From Cryobacterium lactosi (GTDB lineage Bacteria; Actinomycetota; Actinomycetes; Actinomycetales; Microbacteriaceae): a DNA stretch of 64,000 nucleotides. The notes beneath the pieces were generated by a model. The model did no database searches. It had not been told where the DNA came from and worked only from the letters and a program-made list of their open reading frames with translations. Made by a program: the position numbers and the translations under genes. The DNA lies in NCBI RefSeq assembly GCF_004403945.1, contig NZ_SOHM01000041.1, positions 1 to 64,000 on the forward strand. The letters run 5' to 3'. This document shows positions 31,065-40,993 of this stretch, in pieces. The stretch's first letter is position 1. Each line of letters opens with the position of its first letter.

Positions 31065-33577
31065 CCCTCGACGCCGCCATCCAGAACCTCGCCGACCCGC
31101 TGGACCGCAGCCGGTTCCCGCTGGACGAGTGGGCCCTGGTCGAAACCGAGTTCTCCGGTGACGACATGGGCCGCACCGAGACCATCTTCGCCGTCGGCAA
31201 CGGCTACCTCGGCCTCCGCGGCAACGTCGACGAGGGCCGCGACGGCCACGTGCACGGTACCTTCATCAACGGGTTCCACGAGACCTGGCCGATCCGGCAC
31301 GCCGAAGAGGCGTTCGGTTTCGCCCGCGTCGGCCAGACCATCGTCAACGCCCCGGATGCGAAGATCATCCGCATCTACGTCGACGACGAGCCGTTGGTGC
31401 TCACCCTGGCCGAGCTGCTCAGCTACGAGCGCCGGCTCGACTTCGCCGACGGCATCCTGTCGCGCTCGCTGGTCTGGCGCACGCCGTCGGGCAAGCAGGT
31501 GCTCATCCGCTCGCGCCGTATGGTCTCGTTCACCGAACGCCACCTGGCCGTGCTCGAGTACGAGGTCACCATGCTCGACGCGGACGCCTCCGTCGTCATC
31601 TCCAGCCAAACCCTCAACCGGCAGGACGGCATCGGCGAGTACGACCGGCCCAAGTCCGGGTCCGCGAACGACTGGGATCCCCGCCGCGCCGAGACGTTCA
31701 CCGACCGGGTGCTGCAGCCACGGTTCAAGCGCGCCAACAACGGCCGCTACATCCTCGGCTTCCGCTGCACCAACTCGGGCATGACCATCGCCACGGCGTC
31801 TGACCACTCGATCGACACGATCAACGACTTCGACGAGTCGTCGCAGCTGGGCGACGACCTCGCCAAGCACGTGTACAAGGTGAAGGCCAAGATGGGCAAC
31901 CCCATCCGCATCACCAAGCTGATCAGCTACCACACCTCCGCCGGCGTGCCCACGCACGAGCTCGCCGACCGGTGCGACCGCACCCTGGACCGTGCCAAGG
32001 AGACCGGCGTCGCCGACCTCATCCAGGAGCAGCGCGACTGGCTTGACGCGTTCTGGGCCCGCACGGATGTCGAGCTGCCCGGCCAGCCCGCCCTGCAGCA
32101 GGCCACCAGGTGGAACTTCTTCCAGCTCGCCCAGGCGTCCATGCGCGCCGACGGCCAGGGTGTCTCGGCCAAGGGGGTGTCCGGCTCCGGATACGGCGGG
32201 CACTACTTCTGGGACACCGAGGTCTACGTGCTGCCGTTCCTCACGTACACGTCGCCGAACGCGGCGCGTAACGCCCTGCGGTTCCGGCACGGCCTGCTCG
32301 ACCACGCCCGCGCCCGCGCCACCGAGCTCAACCAGCTCGGCGCCCTGTTCCCGTGGCGCACCATCAACGGCCTCGAATCCAGTGCCTATTACGCGGCCGG
32401 CACGGCGCAGTACCACATCGACGCCGACATCTCTTATGCGCTCAGCCAGTACGTCGCGGCCACCGGCGACGAGGACTTCCTCGCCCGTGAAGCCATCGAC
32501 ATCCTGGTGGAAACCGCACGGATGTGGGCCGACCTGGGCTTCTGGCGCGGCAACGGCAACGACGTCTTCCACATCCACGGCGTCACCGGGCCCGACGAGT
32601 ACACCACCGTCGTCAACGACAACCTGTACACGAACATCATGGCGCGCTCCAATCTGCGCGCCGCGGTGAAGAGCGTGCGCCGGCTGCTGTCGACGGACCG
32701 GGCCTCGTTCGACTCGATGGCCGCCCGCCTCAAGCTCGACGAGGCCGAGGTGATGGAGTGGTCCTTCGCCGCCGAGGCGATGCACATCCCCTTCGACCGC
32801 AACCTCGGCATCCACCCGCAGGACGCGCAGTTCCTCGAGAAGGAACGGTGGGACCTCGCGGCGACGCCGCCGGAGAACCGGCCACTGCTGCTGCACTACC
32901 ACCCGCTGGTGATCTACCGCTTCCAGGTGCTCAAGCAGGCCGACGTGGTGCTGGCCCTCCTGTTGCAGGGCGACCAGTTCACTCCGGAAGAGAAACGGGC
33001 CGACTTCGACTACTACGACCCGCTGACCACGGGCGACTCGACGCTGTCGGATGTCGTGCAGTCGATCATCGCCGCCGAGGTGGGTTACCACGAGCTGGCG
33101 CTGAACTACTTCACCTCCGGGCTGTTCGTCGACCTCGCCGACCTGCACCACAATGCGGCCGACGGTGTGCACGTCGCATCCGCCGGTGGTGTGTGGAGCG
33201 CTCTGGTCATGGGGTTCGGTGGCCTGCGCGACCACAGCGGACGCATCACGCTCGACCCGCGTCTGCCGGAGGATTGGGATGAGCTGATCTTCAGGGTCAC
33301 GCTCAAGGGCAGCCGCCTGCGCGTGGCGGTCACCCAGACCAGCGTGCACCTCAGCATCGAGGAGGGCACGGAGGCTCGCCTGACCGTTCGCGGCCTGCAG
33401 GTCGTCGTGACGGCCGGACAGCCGGAAACGATTCCGCTGTCGCACCAGGGCGCCCGCGACCCCGGGGCTCCCACGGCGGCGCTCATCGAGAGCAGCCGAC
33501 GTGCCGACGGCACCGTCATCACCTCGTCGATCCCCACGATCGCGCACATCACCGAGCAGATGCCCACGCTCGACTAG
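31061..33577 (+). CDS. Glycoside hydrolase family 65 disaccharide phosphorylase
   Basis: Phosphorolyses an alpha-linked disaccharide (maltose, trehalose, kojibiose or nigerose) to beta-glucose-1-P plus glucose. The 838 residues have an N-terminal beta-sandwich (GNGYLGLRGNVDEG near 45), an (alpha/alpha)6 barrel with FWDTEVYVLPF, and the general acid Glu513 in GVTGPDEYTT; a C-terminal jelly roll ends the protein. The HHNAADGVHVASAGG block near residue 700 holds the phosphate-contact region. The mutase upstream should convert its product. Which disaccharide is used cannot be told from sequence alone. Confidence 0.92.
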   Translation: MTLDAAIQNLADPLDRSRFPLDEWALVETEFSGDDMGRTETIFAVGNGYLGLRGNVDEGRDGHVHGTFINGFHETWPIRHAEEAFGFARVGQTIVNAPDAKIIRIYVDDEPLVLTLAELLSYERRLDFADGILSRSLVWRTPSGKQVLIRSRRMVSFTERHLAVLEYEVTMLDADASVVISSQTLNRQDGIGEYDRPKSGSANDWDPRRAETFTDRVLQPRFKRANNGRYILGFRCTNSGMTIATASDHSIDTINDFDESSQLGDDLAKHVYKVKAKMGNPIRITKLISYHTSAGVPTHELADRCDRTLDRAKETGVADLIQEQRDWLDAFWARTDVELPGQPALQQATRWNFFQLAQASMRADGQGVSAKGVSGSGYGGHYFWDTEVYVLPFLTYTSPNAARNALRFRHGLLDHARARATELNQLGALFPWRTINGLESSAYYAAGTAQYHIDADISYALSQYVAATGDEDFLAREAIDILVETARMWADLGFWRGNGNDVFHIHGVTGPDEYTTVVNDNLYTNIMARSNLRAAVKSVRRLLSTDRASFDSMAARLKLDEAEVMEWSFAAEAMHIPFDRNLGIHPQDAQFLEKERWDLAATPPENRPLLLHYHPLVIYRFQVLKQADVVLALLLQGDQFTPEEKRADFDYYDPLTTGDSTLSDVVQSIIAAEVGYHELALNYFTSGLFVDLADLHHNAADGVHVASAGGVWSALVMGFGGLRDHSGRITLDPRLPEDWDELIFRVTLKGSRLRVAVTQTSVHLSIEEGTEARLTVRGLQVVVTAGQPETIPLSHQGARDPGAPTAALIESSRRADGTVITSSIPTIAHITEQMPTLD

Positions 33578-33591
33578 CGTTCGCGTTCGTC

Positions 33592-33634
33592 AGGGCCGCG
33601 CCTCCTCTCGCCTAGCGAGCGGAGGCGCGGCCCT
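33592..33634 (+). terminator. Strong stem-loop after the GH65 gene
   Basis: GGGCCGCGCCTCC and GGAGGCGCGGCCC are perfect 13-base arms with an inner TCGC/GCGA pair, starting 15 bases after the phosphorylase stop. A modest T-rich end follows. It should end the phosphoglucomutase-phosphorylase transcript. Confidence 0.8.
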
Positions 33635-33689
33635 GTTACGTTGGGGTCACCGATCCTGGTGGCCGAGGCCACCCAGCACGAGGAGCACC

Positions 33690-34244
33690 TTGACCTCTCA
33701 GGCGTATTTGGACACCATCAAGGCCAAGACCGGCCTCGGCCCGGACGATTTCCGTGCCGCGGCCGCCGCCAAAGGCCTCCTCGGGCCCACCGTCAAGACC
33801 GCCGACATCGTGGCCTGGTTGAAAGAGGACTACGGCCTGGGCACCGGCCATGCCATGGCCCTCGTCTCGGCCTTGGGGCAGGTGCCCGGCCAGCGTCTGC
33901 CCGCCGGCGAAAAGGTGAACGCCCAGTTCAGCGGGGCGAAGGCGCACTGGCGCCCCACCTTCGACACGCTGCTCGCCCACGCCCGCAAGCTCGGTCCGGT
34001 CACCCTGGCGCCCACGAACAGCTACATCAGCCTGCTCAAGGGCTCCGGGAAGTTCGCCATCGTGCAGGTCACCGCCGGCCGGCTCGACCTGGGCCTCAAG
34101 CTGCCCGGCATCGACGGCACCGAGGCGTTGGAAGCATCCGGCAGTTGGAACAGCATGGTCACCCACCGGCTCCGCCTGGCCGACCCTGCCGACCTCAGCC
34201 CCGATGTGCTCACCTGGCTGGGCCGGGCATACGACACCGCGTGA
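33690..34244 (+). CDS. DUF4287/DUF5655-type hypothetical protein
   Basis: A 184-residue cytoplasmic protein. The N-terminal half (YLDTIKAKTGLGPDDF...IVAWLKEDYGLGTGHAMALV) matches the short helical domain known as DUF4287. The C-terminal half (TFDTLLAHARKLGPVTLAPTNSYISL) matches DUF5655, a predicted substrate-binding or nucleic-acid-related fold. No catalytic residues are recognised and the function is unknown. The TTG at 33690 follows AGGAG closely. It is convergent with the membrane protein downstream. Confidence 0.75.
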   Translation: MTSQAYLDTIKAKTGLGPDDFRAAAAAKGLLGPTVKTADIVAWLKEDYGLGTGHAMALVSALGQVPGQRLPAGEKVNAQFSGAKAHWRPTFDTLLAHARKLGPVTLAPTNSYISLLKGSGKFAIVQVTAGRLDLGLKLPGIDGTEALEASGSWNSMVTHRLRLADPADLSPDVLTWLGRAYDTA

Positions 34245-34252
34245 CCTGACCC

Positions 34253-34687
34253 CTAGGGCTTCAGCACCATCAACACGGTCACGGCGACCAGCAGCAGGGT
34301 CACGATGCCGGACCCGGCGGCGATCCGCGGGTAGCCGGCCAGCCGGGCCGTGCCGGACGGGTTCGCCGTCACCTCGTCGGCCGCGGCGCGGAGCGCCGGC
34401 ACGACGAGAAACAGGTTGATCCCGAGCGCGACCGCGTAGAGCACGATGGACAGCCAGATCCAGGTCGATGCGAAGGACGCCCGCTCACTCATCCCCAGCG
34501 CGCCGAAACCGAACAGCGCCACCAGCAGGGAGAGCAGCGTGAAGACGTTCACCGATTTCGCCAGCACCGTGATCGGTCCGGCCTCCCGGGCGCGTAGGGC
34601 CCGGAGCCCGGTCATCGGCAGGATGGCCATCGGTCCCACGATGAAGACGGCGGCGACGATGTGCAGAAGCTCGAGTGTGGTGTCCAT
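34253..34687 (-). CDS. DUF2269-like integral membrane protein
   Basis: A 144-residue protein with four membrane helices: residues ~7-25, 45-65, 77-97 and 118-140. The opening LELLHIVAAVFIVGPMAILP, with a His in helix 1, is typical of DUF2269/copper-resistance-D-like small membrane proteins that may bind haem or metal. I choose the ATG at 34687; a GTG two codons earlier is possible. No neighbours suggest a pathway. Confidence 0.7.
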   Translation of the reverse strand: MDTTLELLHIVAAVFIVGPMAILPMTGLRALRAREAGPITVLAKSVNVFTLLSLLVALFGFGALGMSERASFASTWIWLSIVLYAVALGINLFLVVPALRAAADEVTANPSGTARLAGYPRIAAGSGIVTLLLVAVTVLMVLKP

Positions 34688-34796
34688 GTGCACACCCTAG
34701 AACGGATGCGCCGCCGGGGCAGTCTGCCGGCGTCGATACCGGACGCGCCGGGCGGGCTCGGGGATACTGGGGGTACCCGTCACCGAGGAGATCACC

Positions 34797-35960
34797 GTGG
34801 ATTCCGACACCGTCGTCGCAGCTGTCCCGCCCGCCGAACAGGCCCGACCGCCGCTCTCCATCCGCGGGGCCGTCCTGAGGACCACCGGATCCGCCAGGCC
34901 CTACCGGGAGTCGCGGCCCCTGGAGATCCTCGACCTGCAGCTCGAACACCCGGGTTCAGGCGAGATCCTCGTCAAGATCGAGGCCGCCGGCCTCTGCCAC
35001 TCGGATCTCTCGGTGGTCAACGGCAGCCGGGTGCGTCCCACACCGATGTTGCTCGGCCACGAGGCGGCCGGCCGGGTCGTGGAGCTGGGCGCCGGGGTCG
35101 ACGACCTCCGGGTGGGCCAACGCGTCGTGATGGCGTTCCTGCCCCGCTGCGGTGACTGCGCCGGCTGCCACACCGACGGCAAGCTGCCCTGCGTCCCCGG
35201 CAGCGCGGCGAACAACGCGGGCACCCTGCTCGGCGGCACCGGGCGGCTCGAGCATGACGGCAGCCGGGTGAACCACCACCTCGGCGTCTCGGCGTTCGCC
35301 GACCATGCCGTCGTCAACCGGTTCTCGGTGGTGCCGGTCGGCGACGACGTGCCGCCGGACATCGCCGCCGTGCTCGGCTGCGCGGTGCTCACGGGCGGCG
35401 GCGCCGTCATCAACGCCGGCCGGCCACGCCCCGGTGACACCGTCGCGATCGTCGGTCTCGGTGGTGTCGGCATGGCCGCGCTGATCACCGCGCTCTCCCT
35501 CGACGTCGCCGGGGTCATCGGCATCGATTCAGTGCCCGCGAAGCTCGACCAGGCCCGCAGACTCGGCGCCGGCGCGGTGTACACCCCGGCGGAGGCGCTC
35601 GAGCAGGGCATCCGGGCGAACGTGGTCATCGAGGCGGCCGGGCATCCTCGCGCCTTCGAGACCGCTGTGCGCATCACCGCGGCAGGCGGGACCACGGTCA
35701 CGGTGGGGCTGCCCGCACCCGATCAGCTCGCGTCGGTGTCCCCGCTCACGATCACCGCCGAGGCACGCACGATCATCGGCAGCTATCTGGGCTCCGCCGT
35801 GCCTGCCAGGGACATCCCGTTCTACGCGGAGCTCTGGCGGGCGGGCAGGCTGCCCGTGGAGAGCCTGATCTCCAGCCGCATCCGGCTCGAGGACATCAAC
35901 GAGGGCATGGACACTCTCGCCGACGGCAACGCCGTGCGCCAGATCATCCTGTTCGACTGA
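34797..35960 (+). CDS. Zinc-dependent alcohol dehydrogenase
   Basis: A 387-residue medium-chain NAD(P)-dependent dehydrogenase. Catalytic zinc ligands are in GLCHSDLS, the GHEAAG block and the later Cys of the VLGCAVLTG region. The structural zinc set is C-x2-C-x2-C-x7-C in CGDCAGCHTDGKLPC. The Rossmann motif is GLGGVG near residue 222. This layout matches class III/aryl-alcohol-type enzymes acting on aldehydes or long alcohols. Substrate unknown. GTG start with GAGGAG at good distance; it converges with mtn 12 bases away. Confidence 0.9.
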   Translation: MDSDTVVAAVPPAEQARPPLSIRGAVLRTTGSARPYRESRPLEILDLQLEHPGSGEILVKIEAAGLCHSDLSVVNGSRVRPTPMLLGHEAAGRVVELGAGVDDLRVGQRVVMAFLPRCGDCAGCHTDGKLPCVPGSAANNAGTLLGGTGRLEHDGSRVNHHLGVSAFADHAVVNRFSVVPVGDDVPPDIAAVLGCAVLTGGGAVINAGRPRPGDTVAIVGLGGVGMAALITALSLDVAGVIGIDSVPAKLDQARRLGAGAVYTPAEALEQGIRANVVIEAAGHPRAFETAVRITAAGGTTVTVGLPAPDQLASVSPLTITAEARTIIGSYLGSAVPARDIPFYAELWRAGRLPVESLISSRIRLEDINEGMDTLADGNAVRQIILFD

Positions 35961-35972
35961 GCCGGGCCGCCG

Positions 35973-36737
35973 CTAGAGGTGCCGCAGGGTCTCCAGCACC
36001 ACCACGGCCGAGCGCTCTGCCGCGTCGTCCACGTGGGTGAGGTGATCACCCACCGGTCCGCACAGATCCGAGATGCCGCGGATGGCGACGAACGGCACCC
36101 CGTACACGAAGCAGGTCTGCGCGATGCCCACGGATTCCATGTCGGTGCAGAGCACTCCGGGGAACAGCTCGCGGAGGCTCTCGGCCAGCTCGGCGCCGAC
36201 GAACTTGTCGTTGGAGACCATCAGGCCGCGCTGCACGGCCAGGGGCGACCCGTCGGGCATCCGGGTCGGCGTTTCGGCGGCGTCCAGGGCCGCGGCCGCA
36301 CCGGCGTACCGGGCCGGCATGCCGGGCACCTGGCCGAGCGCGTAGCCGAACGCTTGCGCATCCGCGTCGCTGTTCAGGCACTCGCTGCCGATCACGACCT
36401 CGCCGACCCGCACGTCGACGCCCACACCGCCGGCCGACCCGGCGCTGATCACCAGCGGCGCGGCCCCGGGGTCCGTCGCCCGGGCGGTGAGAATCGCGGA
36501 TGTTGTCGCCCCGGCCGCGTTGACCAGGCCGATGCCGCCCTGCACGAGCAGCACCTCGCGCCCCGCCAGGGTGAGCCGGTACTGCAGGGCCTTGCCCACG
36601 GTGACCGGCGCTGCCGAGACGCCGGCCGCGGCCAGGAACGGCGCGGCCTCCTCCGCCATCGCGACCAGGATGATCGCGGCGGGGCTGGTCGGGCCGGGGC
36701 CGCCGGTGCCGGCTGCCCTGGTGTCGACGGGGCTCAT
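35973..36737 (-). CDS. mtnN: 5'-methylthioadenosine/S-adenosylhomocysteine nucleosidase
   Basis: Removes adenine from MTA and S-adenosylhomocysteine. The 254-residue protein has the nucleoside-phosphorylase-fold blocks: N-terminal [10 protein letters not shown] (catalytic Glu), the GSAGGVG phosphate loop analogue, [12 protein letters not shown] and IRGISDLCG with the catalytic Asp. Its product S-ribosylhomocysteine is the LuxS substrate, and the genes overlap by 4 bases with luxS upstream on the same strand, giving an activated-methyl recycling operon. Confidence 0.92.
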   Translation of the reverse strand: MSPVDTRAAGTGGPGPTSPAAIILVAMAEEAAPFLAAAGVSAAPVTVGKALQYRLTLAGREVLLVQGGIGLVNAAGATTSAILTARATDPGAAPLVISAGSAGGVGVDVRVGEVVIGSECLNSDADAQAFGYALGQVPGMPARYAGAAAALDAAETPTRMPDGSPLAVQRGLMVSNDKFVGAELAESLRELFPGVLCTDMESVGIAQTCFVYGVPFVAIRGISDLCGPVGDHLTHVDDAAERSAVVVLETLRHL

Positions 36738-37201
36738 GCGGTGACGTTCTCCCAGCCCGCGCGGCCGGCCAGGAACACCGTCACGGCCTCCTGGGCGGCG
36801 CTGAGCGAGTGGTTCGCGCCCCAGCCGCACTGCACCTCGTTGGCCGCGGGCACCTCGGTGGCGCCGAGGATGTCGGTCATGGTGGCCTCGATCAACTCGA
36901 GAACCTCGGCGAATTCAGGCTGGCCCTGCAGAATCAGGTAGAAGCCGGTCTGGCAGCCCATCGGCGAGAAGTCGACGACCCGGGCCGAGTGGTTGCGGGA
37001 GTGCTCGGCGAACAGGTGCTCGATCGAGTGCACGGCCGGCATCTCCAGATGCGCCACATTGGGCTGGGTGAACCGCACGTCGTACTTGACGATGACGTCG
37101 CCCAACGGCAGAACCTTGGTGTCGGCCAGGCGCACGTAGGGTGCGACGACGGTGCGGTGGTCGAGGTTGAACGACTCGACGTTCATGCGTGGCTGGTTCA
37201 C
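36734..37201 (-). CDS. luxS: S-ribosylhomocysteine lyase (LuxS)
   Basis: Splits S-ribosylhomocysteine to homocysteine and the precursor of autoinducer-2. The 155-residue enzyme has the zinc ligands in [10 protein letters not shown] (His-x3-His) and the Cys of NEVQCGWG, plus the catalytic Cys in [13 protein letters not shown] start at 37201, with AGGGAG six bases upstream. Paired with mtnN, its main role is probably methyl-cycle recycling; signalling is possible but no AI-2 receptor is seen here. Confidence 0.95.
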   Translation of the reverse strand: MNQPRMNVESFNLDHRTVVAPYVRLADTKVLPLGDVIVKYDVRFTQPNVAHLEMPAVHSIEHLFAEHSRNHSARVVDFSPMGCQTGFYLILQGQPEFAEVLELIEATMTDILGATEVPAANEVQCGWGANHSLSAAQEAVTVFLAGRAGWENVTA

Positions 37202-37332
37202 GTGAGCTCCCTGCAGGATGGTGCCGGCCCGGTTCCGGGCGACCAATCGACAGTAACAGGATGCGTCATACTGGCACCCTTGGCGAGTAGCCGGGGGGAT
37301 TCGGGGGAAGCCATGCACACCCACTCGAGCCG

Positions 37333-38709
37333 ATGCTGACGCCCAGGCGCCACCGGGCGGTCGCGGGCGCGGTGCTGCTCACCCTCGCCGCGGCCCTGTC
37401 CGGGTGCAGCCTGCTGACACACCCGCCGGCCGAGGTCACGGCCGCGATCGATAGGGCGACGCAGGCGATCCGTCAAAGCGCCGGCGTGGCCGGCGCGACC
37501 TCTGAGATCCGACCCCGCGACCTCAAGGACGGCGGGCCGTTGTCGAATCCGGGCGCGTGGACGGCCACCATCACCGTCGACGCCGACGAATCCGGTGTGG
37601 ATGTGCGCGCCCTGGCCGAATCGGTCGGGCGGAACGCCACCATCGGCATCGTGTCCACGACGGCTCTGCTGCGGATCCCGGGCGAGGACGGCGCCGCCGA
37701 TGCGCAGCTCAACTTCACGCCTCTCCCCGACGCCACCAATATCATCACCGAACCCGACGAGATGGCCGACGCTGTGCTCGCCCTGCGCGAGTTGGCGGGA
37801 GCCCGGTCGGTCGCCGTGTTCGACCACGGCGACCCGGCCACCATCACCGCCGACACCGACCGCTGGGCCGACCTCACGGCCTCGGTGCGGGCCCTGCCCG
37901 ACTTCGGCCTCAACGCCCTGTCGGCCATCACCCTGCGCGCCGAGGCGGATGGGAACGAGGGCGGGGCGGCCTGGCTCACCATCGATGCGTCGTCGCCGAC
38001 CGTTGATTTCGTGCGGTTCCTCGGCGAGCTCAGCGCTGACAAAGCCGTCGAGTCGGTGCTGTTCACCGGCGTCGACATCAGGCGGGACCTGGCCGCGCAA
38101 CGGCCGGACCTCTGGGTGGAGGTGGCCACCGCCGGCGACGTCGACACCGTCGCCGGGATGCTCACCGCCCTCGATGTCTCGCAGACCACGGTCGCCGGCG
38201 TGCCGCGCGCCTCCTTCACGGTCTCCACCCGCAGCGACTCCGCGCGCAGAGAAACCGGCTACCTGGGCCTGCCGCCCGGGTCCGCGGAGCCCGACGACCG
38301 CTTCTTCAGCACCCCGAACCCCGCCGCCGCCGACGACTTCGACCCGGTCGCCGCGGCCGACCAGCTTCAGCGCGACCGCGCCGTGGTGACCGCCCTGCTG
38401 GATGCCGCCGGCGACGCCGCGGGCATCCGCGGGCCCGCGACGGTCACGATCGGGCCCTGCGCCACCGGCGCCGACCAGCAGGTGCAGGGCTCGGTCGTCA
38501 TTCCCATCTTCGAGATCGCGGACAGCGCCGACGAGGCCTTCGACGCCATCACCACCGGCTGGGAGCGCCAGGGAATCCGGAAGTCCGACCGCGCCATGGG
38601 AACGGATTTCTACTCAGCGGCCGATAAGAGCCTCGACACCCTCTCGATCCGGGGCGGAACAGAGGGCATCTCGATCAGCGTCGCCACTCGATGCGTGCTT
38701 TCCGGGTGA
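37333..38709 (+). CDS. Secreted lipoprotein of unknown function
   Basis: A 458-residue protein with an N-terminal Arg-rich tail, a hydrophobic segment and a lipobox LSGC near residue 25, so it should be lipid-anchored on the outer face of the membrane. The mature part has repeated alpha/beta units with Asp- and Thr-rich strands but no motif I can place. A CysXn pair (GPC...RC) near the C-terminus could form a disulfide. Divergent from luxS-mtnN and convergent with the reductase; function unknown. Confidence 0.75.
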   Translation: MLTPRRHRAVAGAVLLTLAAALSGCSLLTHPPAEVTAAIDRATQAIRQSAGVAGATSEIRPRDLKDGGPLSNPGAWTATITVDADESGVDVRALAESVGRNATIGIVSTTALLRIPGEDGAADAQLNFTPLPDATNIITEPDEMADAVLALRELAGARSVAVFDHGDPATITADTDRWADLTASVRALPDFGLNALSAITLRAEADGNEGGAAWLTIDASSPTVDFVRFLGELSADKAVESVLFTGVDIRRDLAAQRPDLWVEVATAGDVDTVAGMLTALDVSQTTVAGVPRASFTVSTRSDSARRETGYLGLPPGSAEPDDRFFSTPNPAAADDFDPVAAADQLQRDRAVVTALLDAAGDAAGIRGPATVTIGPCATGADQQVQGSVVIPIFEIADSADEAFDAITTGWERQGIRKSDRAMGTDFYSAADKSLDTLSIRGGTEGISISVATRCVLSG

Positions 38710-38739
38710 TCTCCGGACACAGGGGACGGTTCCGCAGGC

Positions 38740-39675
38740 TCAGGGCACTCGGTAGCCCGCGGCGCGGAACAGTTCGTACCACTCGGCGCGGGTGAGCGGG
38801 ATCTCCGAGCCCAACGCGGCCCCGGCGACCCGCTCGGGACTGGTGGTGCCGAGCACGACCTGCATCTGGGCGGGGTGCCGGGTGATCCACGCCGTGGCGA
38901 TGGCGATCGCGGGCACGTCGTAGGCCGCCGCGAGGCGGTCGATGACCGCGTTCAGCTCGGGGTACTCCGGGGAGCCCAGGAAGACCCCGGTGAAGAAGCC
39001 GGCCTGGAACGGCGACCAGGCCTGCACGGTGATGTCGTTCAGCCGGCAGTAGTCCAGGATCCCGCCGCCGTCGAGGGTGAGGGACTGCTGCTCGCCGGCC
39101 ATGTTCGCGGCCACGCCCTGCGCCACGATCGGCGCGTGCGTGATCGACAGCTGCAGCTGGTTGGCCACCAGCGGCTGGCGCACGTACTTCTTGAGCAGGT
39201 CGATCTGGCGCGGGGTGTGGTTGGAGACACCGAAGGCGCGCACCTTGCCGGCGGCCTCGAGCTCGTCGAAGGCCCGCGCGACCTCTTCGGGCTCAACGAG
39301 CGCATCCGGGCGGTGTAGCAGCAGGATGTCGATGTGGTCCGTGCCCAGCGCGGCCAGGGAGCCGTCCACCGATTCGATGATGTGCTCATAGGAGAAGTCG
39401 AAGTACGGCCCCTCCCCCACGATCCCGGTCTTGGTCTGGATGGTCAGCTCGTCGCGCTGGGACGGCGTCAGCTGCATCGCCTCGGCGAACCGGCGCTCAC
39501 AGCCGTGCAGCTCGCTGCCGTAGACGTCGGCGTGGTCGAGGAAGTCGATACCGGAGTCACGGGCGGTGCGCACCAGTTCGCGCACCTCGTCGTCGGTCTT
39601 CTCCTGGATCCGCATCAGGCCGAGCACAACGTTCGGCGCGACGATCTCGGTACCGGGCATGGTGAAACGCTTCAC
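38740..39675 (-). CDS. Aldo/keto reductase
   Basis: NADPH-dependent reductase of 311 residues with the (beta/alpha)8 fold. The catalytic tetrad is visible as DHADVY (Asp/Tyr), the TKTG lysine and the LLLHRPD His. The late WITRHPAQMQVVLGTTSPERV block is close to YdhF/YcsN-type aldo-keto reductases. GTG start at 39675 with GAGAGGA upstream; the longer frame lacks one. Substrate not predictable. Confidence 0.9.
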   Translation of the reverse strand: MKRFTMPGTEIVAPNVVLGLMRIQEKTDDEVRELVRTARDSGIDFLDHADVYGSELHGCERRFAEAMQLTPSQRDELTIQTKTGIVGEGPYFDFSYEHIIESVDGSLAALGTDHIDILLLHRPDALVEPEEVARAFDELEAAGKVRAFGVSNHTPRQIDLLKKYVRQPLVANQLQLSITHAPIVAQGVAANMAGEQQSLTLDGGGILDYCRLNDITVQAWSPFQAGFFTGVFLGSPEYPELNAVIDRLAAAYDVPAIAIATAWITRHPAQMQVVLGTTSPERVAGAALGSEIPLTRAEWYELFRAAGYRVP

Positions 39676-39873
39676 AGTGGTCCTCTCGGGTGATCCGCCG
39701 GCGGCGGTGCTGCACGATCGAGCATCTCGCGCCGCCATGGCGTGTTTCCCACCGTACGGACGGACACCGTAGAAGTAAAACAACACATATCGATGCTATT
39801 TAGAAGCGAGAGCGGTCAATCCCTCGATCGACCTCTCGGGGGTCCAGTGCGCCCCGACAGCCCCGCACATGAC

Positions 39874-39903
39874 GAAAGGCCCCCGGGTTACCGGGGGCCT
39901 TTC
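39874..39903 (-). terminator. Terminator of tRNA-Leu
   Basis: GAAAGGCCCCCGG, four-base loop, CCGGGGGCCTTTC: 13-base perfect arms, about 43 bases after the tRNA-Leu 3' end on the minus strand. The stem carries an A/T run at its base on both strands, so it works in either direction. Confidence 0.85.
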
Positions 39904-39945
39904 CTGTTCGCGCAGATTATTCATCCATCGTGCACTTACCAACTG

Positions 39946-40029
39946 TGCGCGAGGGGGGACTTGAACCCCCACGTCCTTTCGAACACTGGCACCTGAAGCC
40001 AGCGCGTCTGCCAATTCCGCCACTCGCGC
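39946..40029 (-). tRNA. tRNA-Leu(CAG)
   Basis: An 84-base class II tRNA on the minus strand. Acceptor GCGCGAG pairs with CTCGCGC, the anticodon loop TTCAGGT holds CAG, a long variable arm follows, and the T-arm reads GGGGGTTCAAGTCCCCC. The CCA end is not encoded. The 217-base gap to fhaA has no recognised feature beyond probable promoters. Confidence 0.95.
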
Positions 40030-40246
40030 GAACTTTGAAATCCTAGCATTCCGCAGGGCTGAAACGCCATTCGAGCGTTTGCGGGTCGGTCCCGCTGCCG
40101 GAGGGGGCCGTAACACTACCCCGATTAGTGGTCCGGCCCTAGTACACCCGTAGGATGACTTCCCGTGCCCTGACCCGCCCATTGGGCGAGTTAACACGTG
40201 AGGCAAGTAACATGCTCATAGCCAAACGGACCGGATCGGGAGACCT

Positions 40247-40993
40247 GTGGGCATACTGGACAACTTTGAGAAAGGTCTTGAGCGCGCCGTAAACGGTGCT
40301 TTCGCCAAGACCTTCAAGTCGGGCGTGCAGCCGGTGGAAATCACCTCAGCGCTGCGTCGTGAGCTCGACACCAAAGCCGCGGTCGTGTCGCGCGACCGCA
40401 TCCTCGCGCCCAATCGCTTCACCGTGCGACTCGCCCAGCCCGACTTCCGGCGCATGTCCGATCTGGGCCCTGCCCTCATCGATGAACTCGGCCAGCTCGT
40501 GCAGCAGCACGCCTCCTCGCAGGGGTACCAGTTCACCGGCGTCGTCTCGATCACCCTCGCCAACGACCCCGGTCTCAGCGAGGGCATGGTGCAGATCGAC
40601 TCCAGTTCGGTGAACGGCTCCGTCGCCTGGACCCCGGTCGTGGACATCAACGGTCATCGCCACCAACTCGTCAAGTCCCGCACGGTCATCGGCCGCGGCT
40701 CGGACGCCGACATCACCATCGACGACACGGGCACCTCCCGCCGGCACGTCGAGATCATCTGGGACGGAGCCCGCGCCCAGGTGCGCGACCTCGGCTCGAC
40801 CAATGGCTCGCAGCTGAACGGCTCCCCCGTCAAGCAGGCCATCCTCGAGCCCGACTCGGTCATCACCATCGGGCGCACCAGCATCGTCTTCAGGGTCGTC
40901 GCCCAGGCCGGTACCGAACGCTCCGAGGCGCGCCGGGTCGACGAATCCACCCAACGGCACGACATGGGCGGGTTCTGGGGGCCGAACACATGA
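40247..40993 (+). CDS. fhaA: FhaA-like FHA-domain protein
   Basis: A 248-residue cytoplasmic protein with an N-terminal DUF3662 domain (GILDNFEKGLERAVNGAFAKTFKSG region, residues 2-110) and a C-terminal forkhead-associated domain binding phosphothreonine (IGRGSDADI, SRRHVEI, DLGSTNGSQLNG). In mycobacteria FhaA binds the pseudokinase of the lipid II flippase and is a target of PknA/PknB. It opens the rightward signalling operon; GTG start with CGGGAGA upstream, overlapping fhaB by 4 bases. Confidence 0.92.
   Translation: MGILDNFEKGLERAVNGAFAKTFKSGVQPVEITSALRRELDTKAAVVSRDRILAPNRFTVRLAQPDFRRMSDLGPALIDELGQLVQQHASSQGYQFTGVVSITLANDPGLSEGMVQIDSSSVNGSVAWTPVVDINGHRHQLVKSRTVIGRGSDADITIDDTGTSRRHVEIIWDGARAQVRDLGSTNGSQLNGSPVKQAILEPDSVITIGRTSIVFRVVAQAGTERSEARRVDESTQRHDMGGFWGPNT

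Noticed and set aside
31055..33547. An 830-codon frame opposite the GH65 gene
   Set aside because: Mirror of a clear enzyme gene with no protein-like motif pattern.
37202..37332. SAH or SAM riboswitch upstream of luxS
   Set aside because: The 131-bp gap shows no conserved core or pairing that I can recognise.
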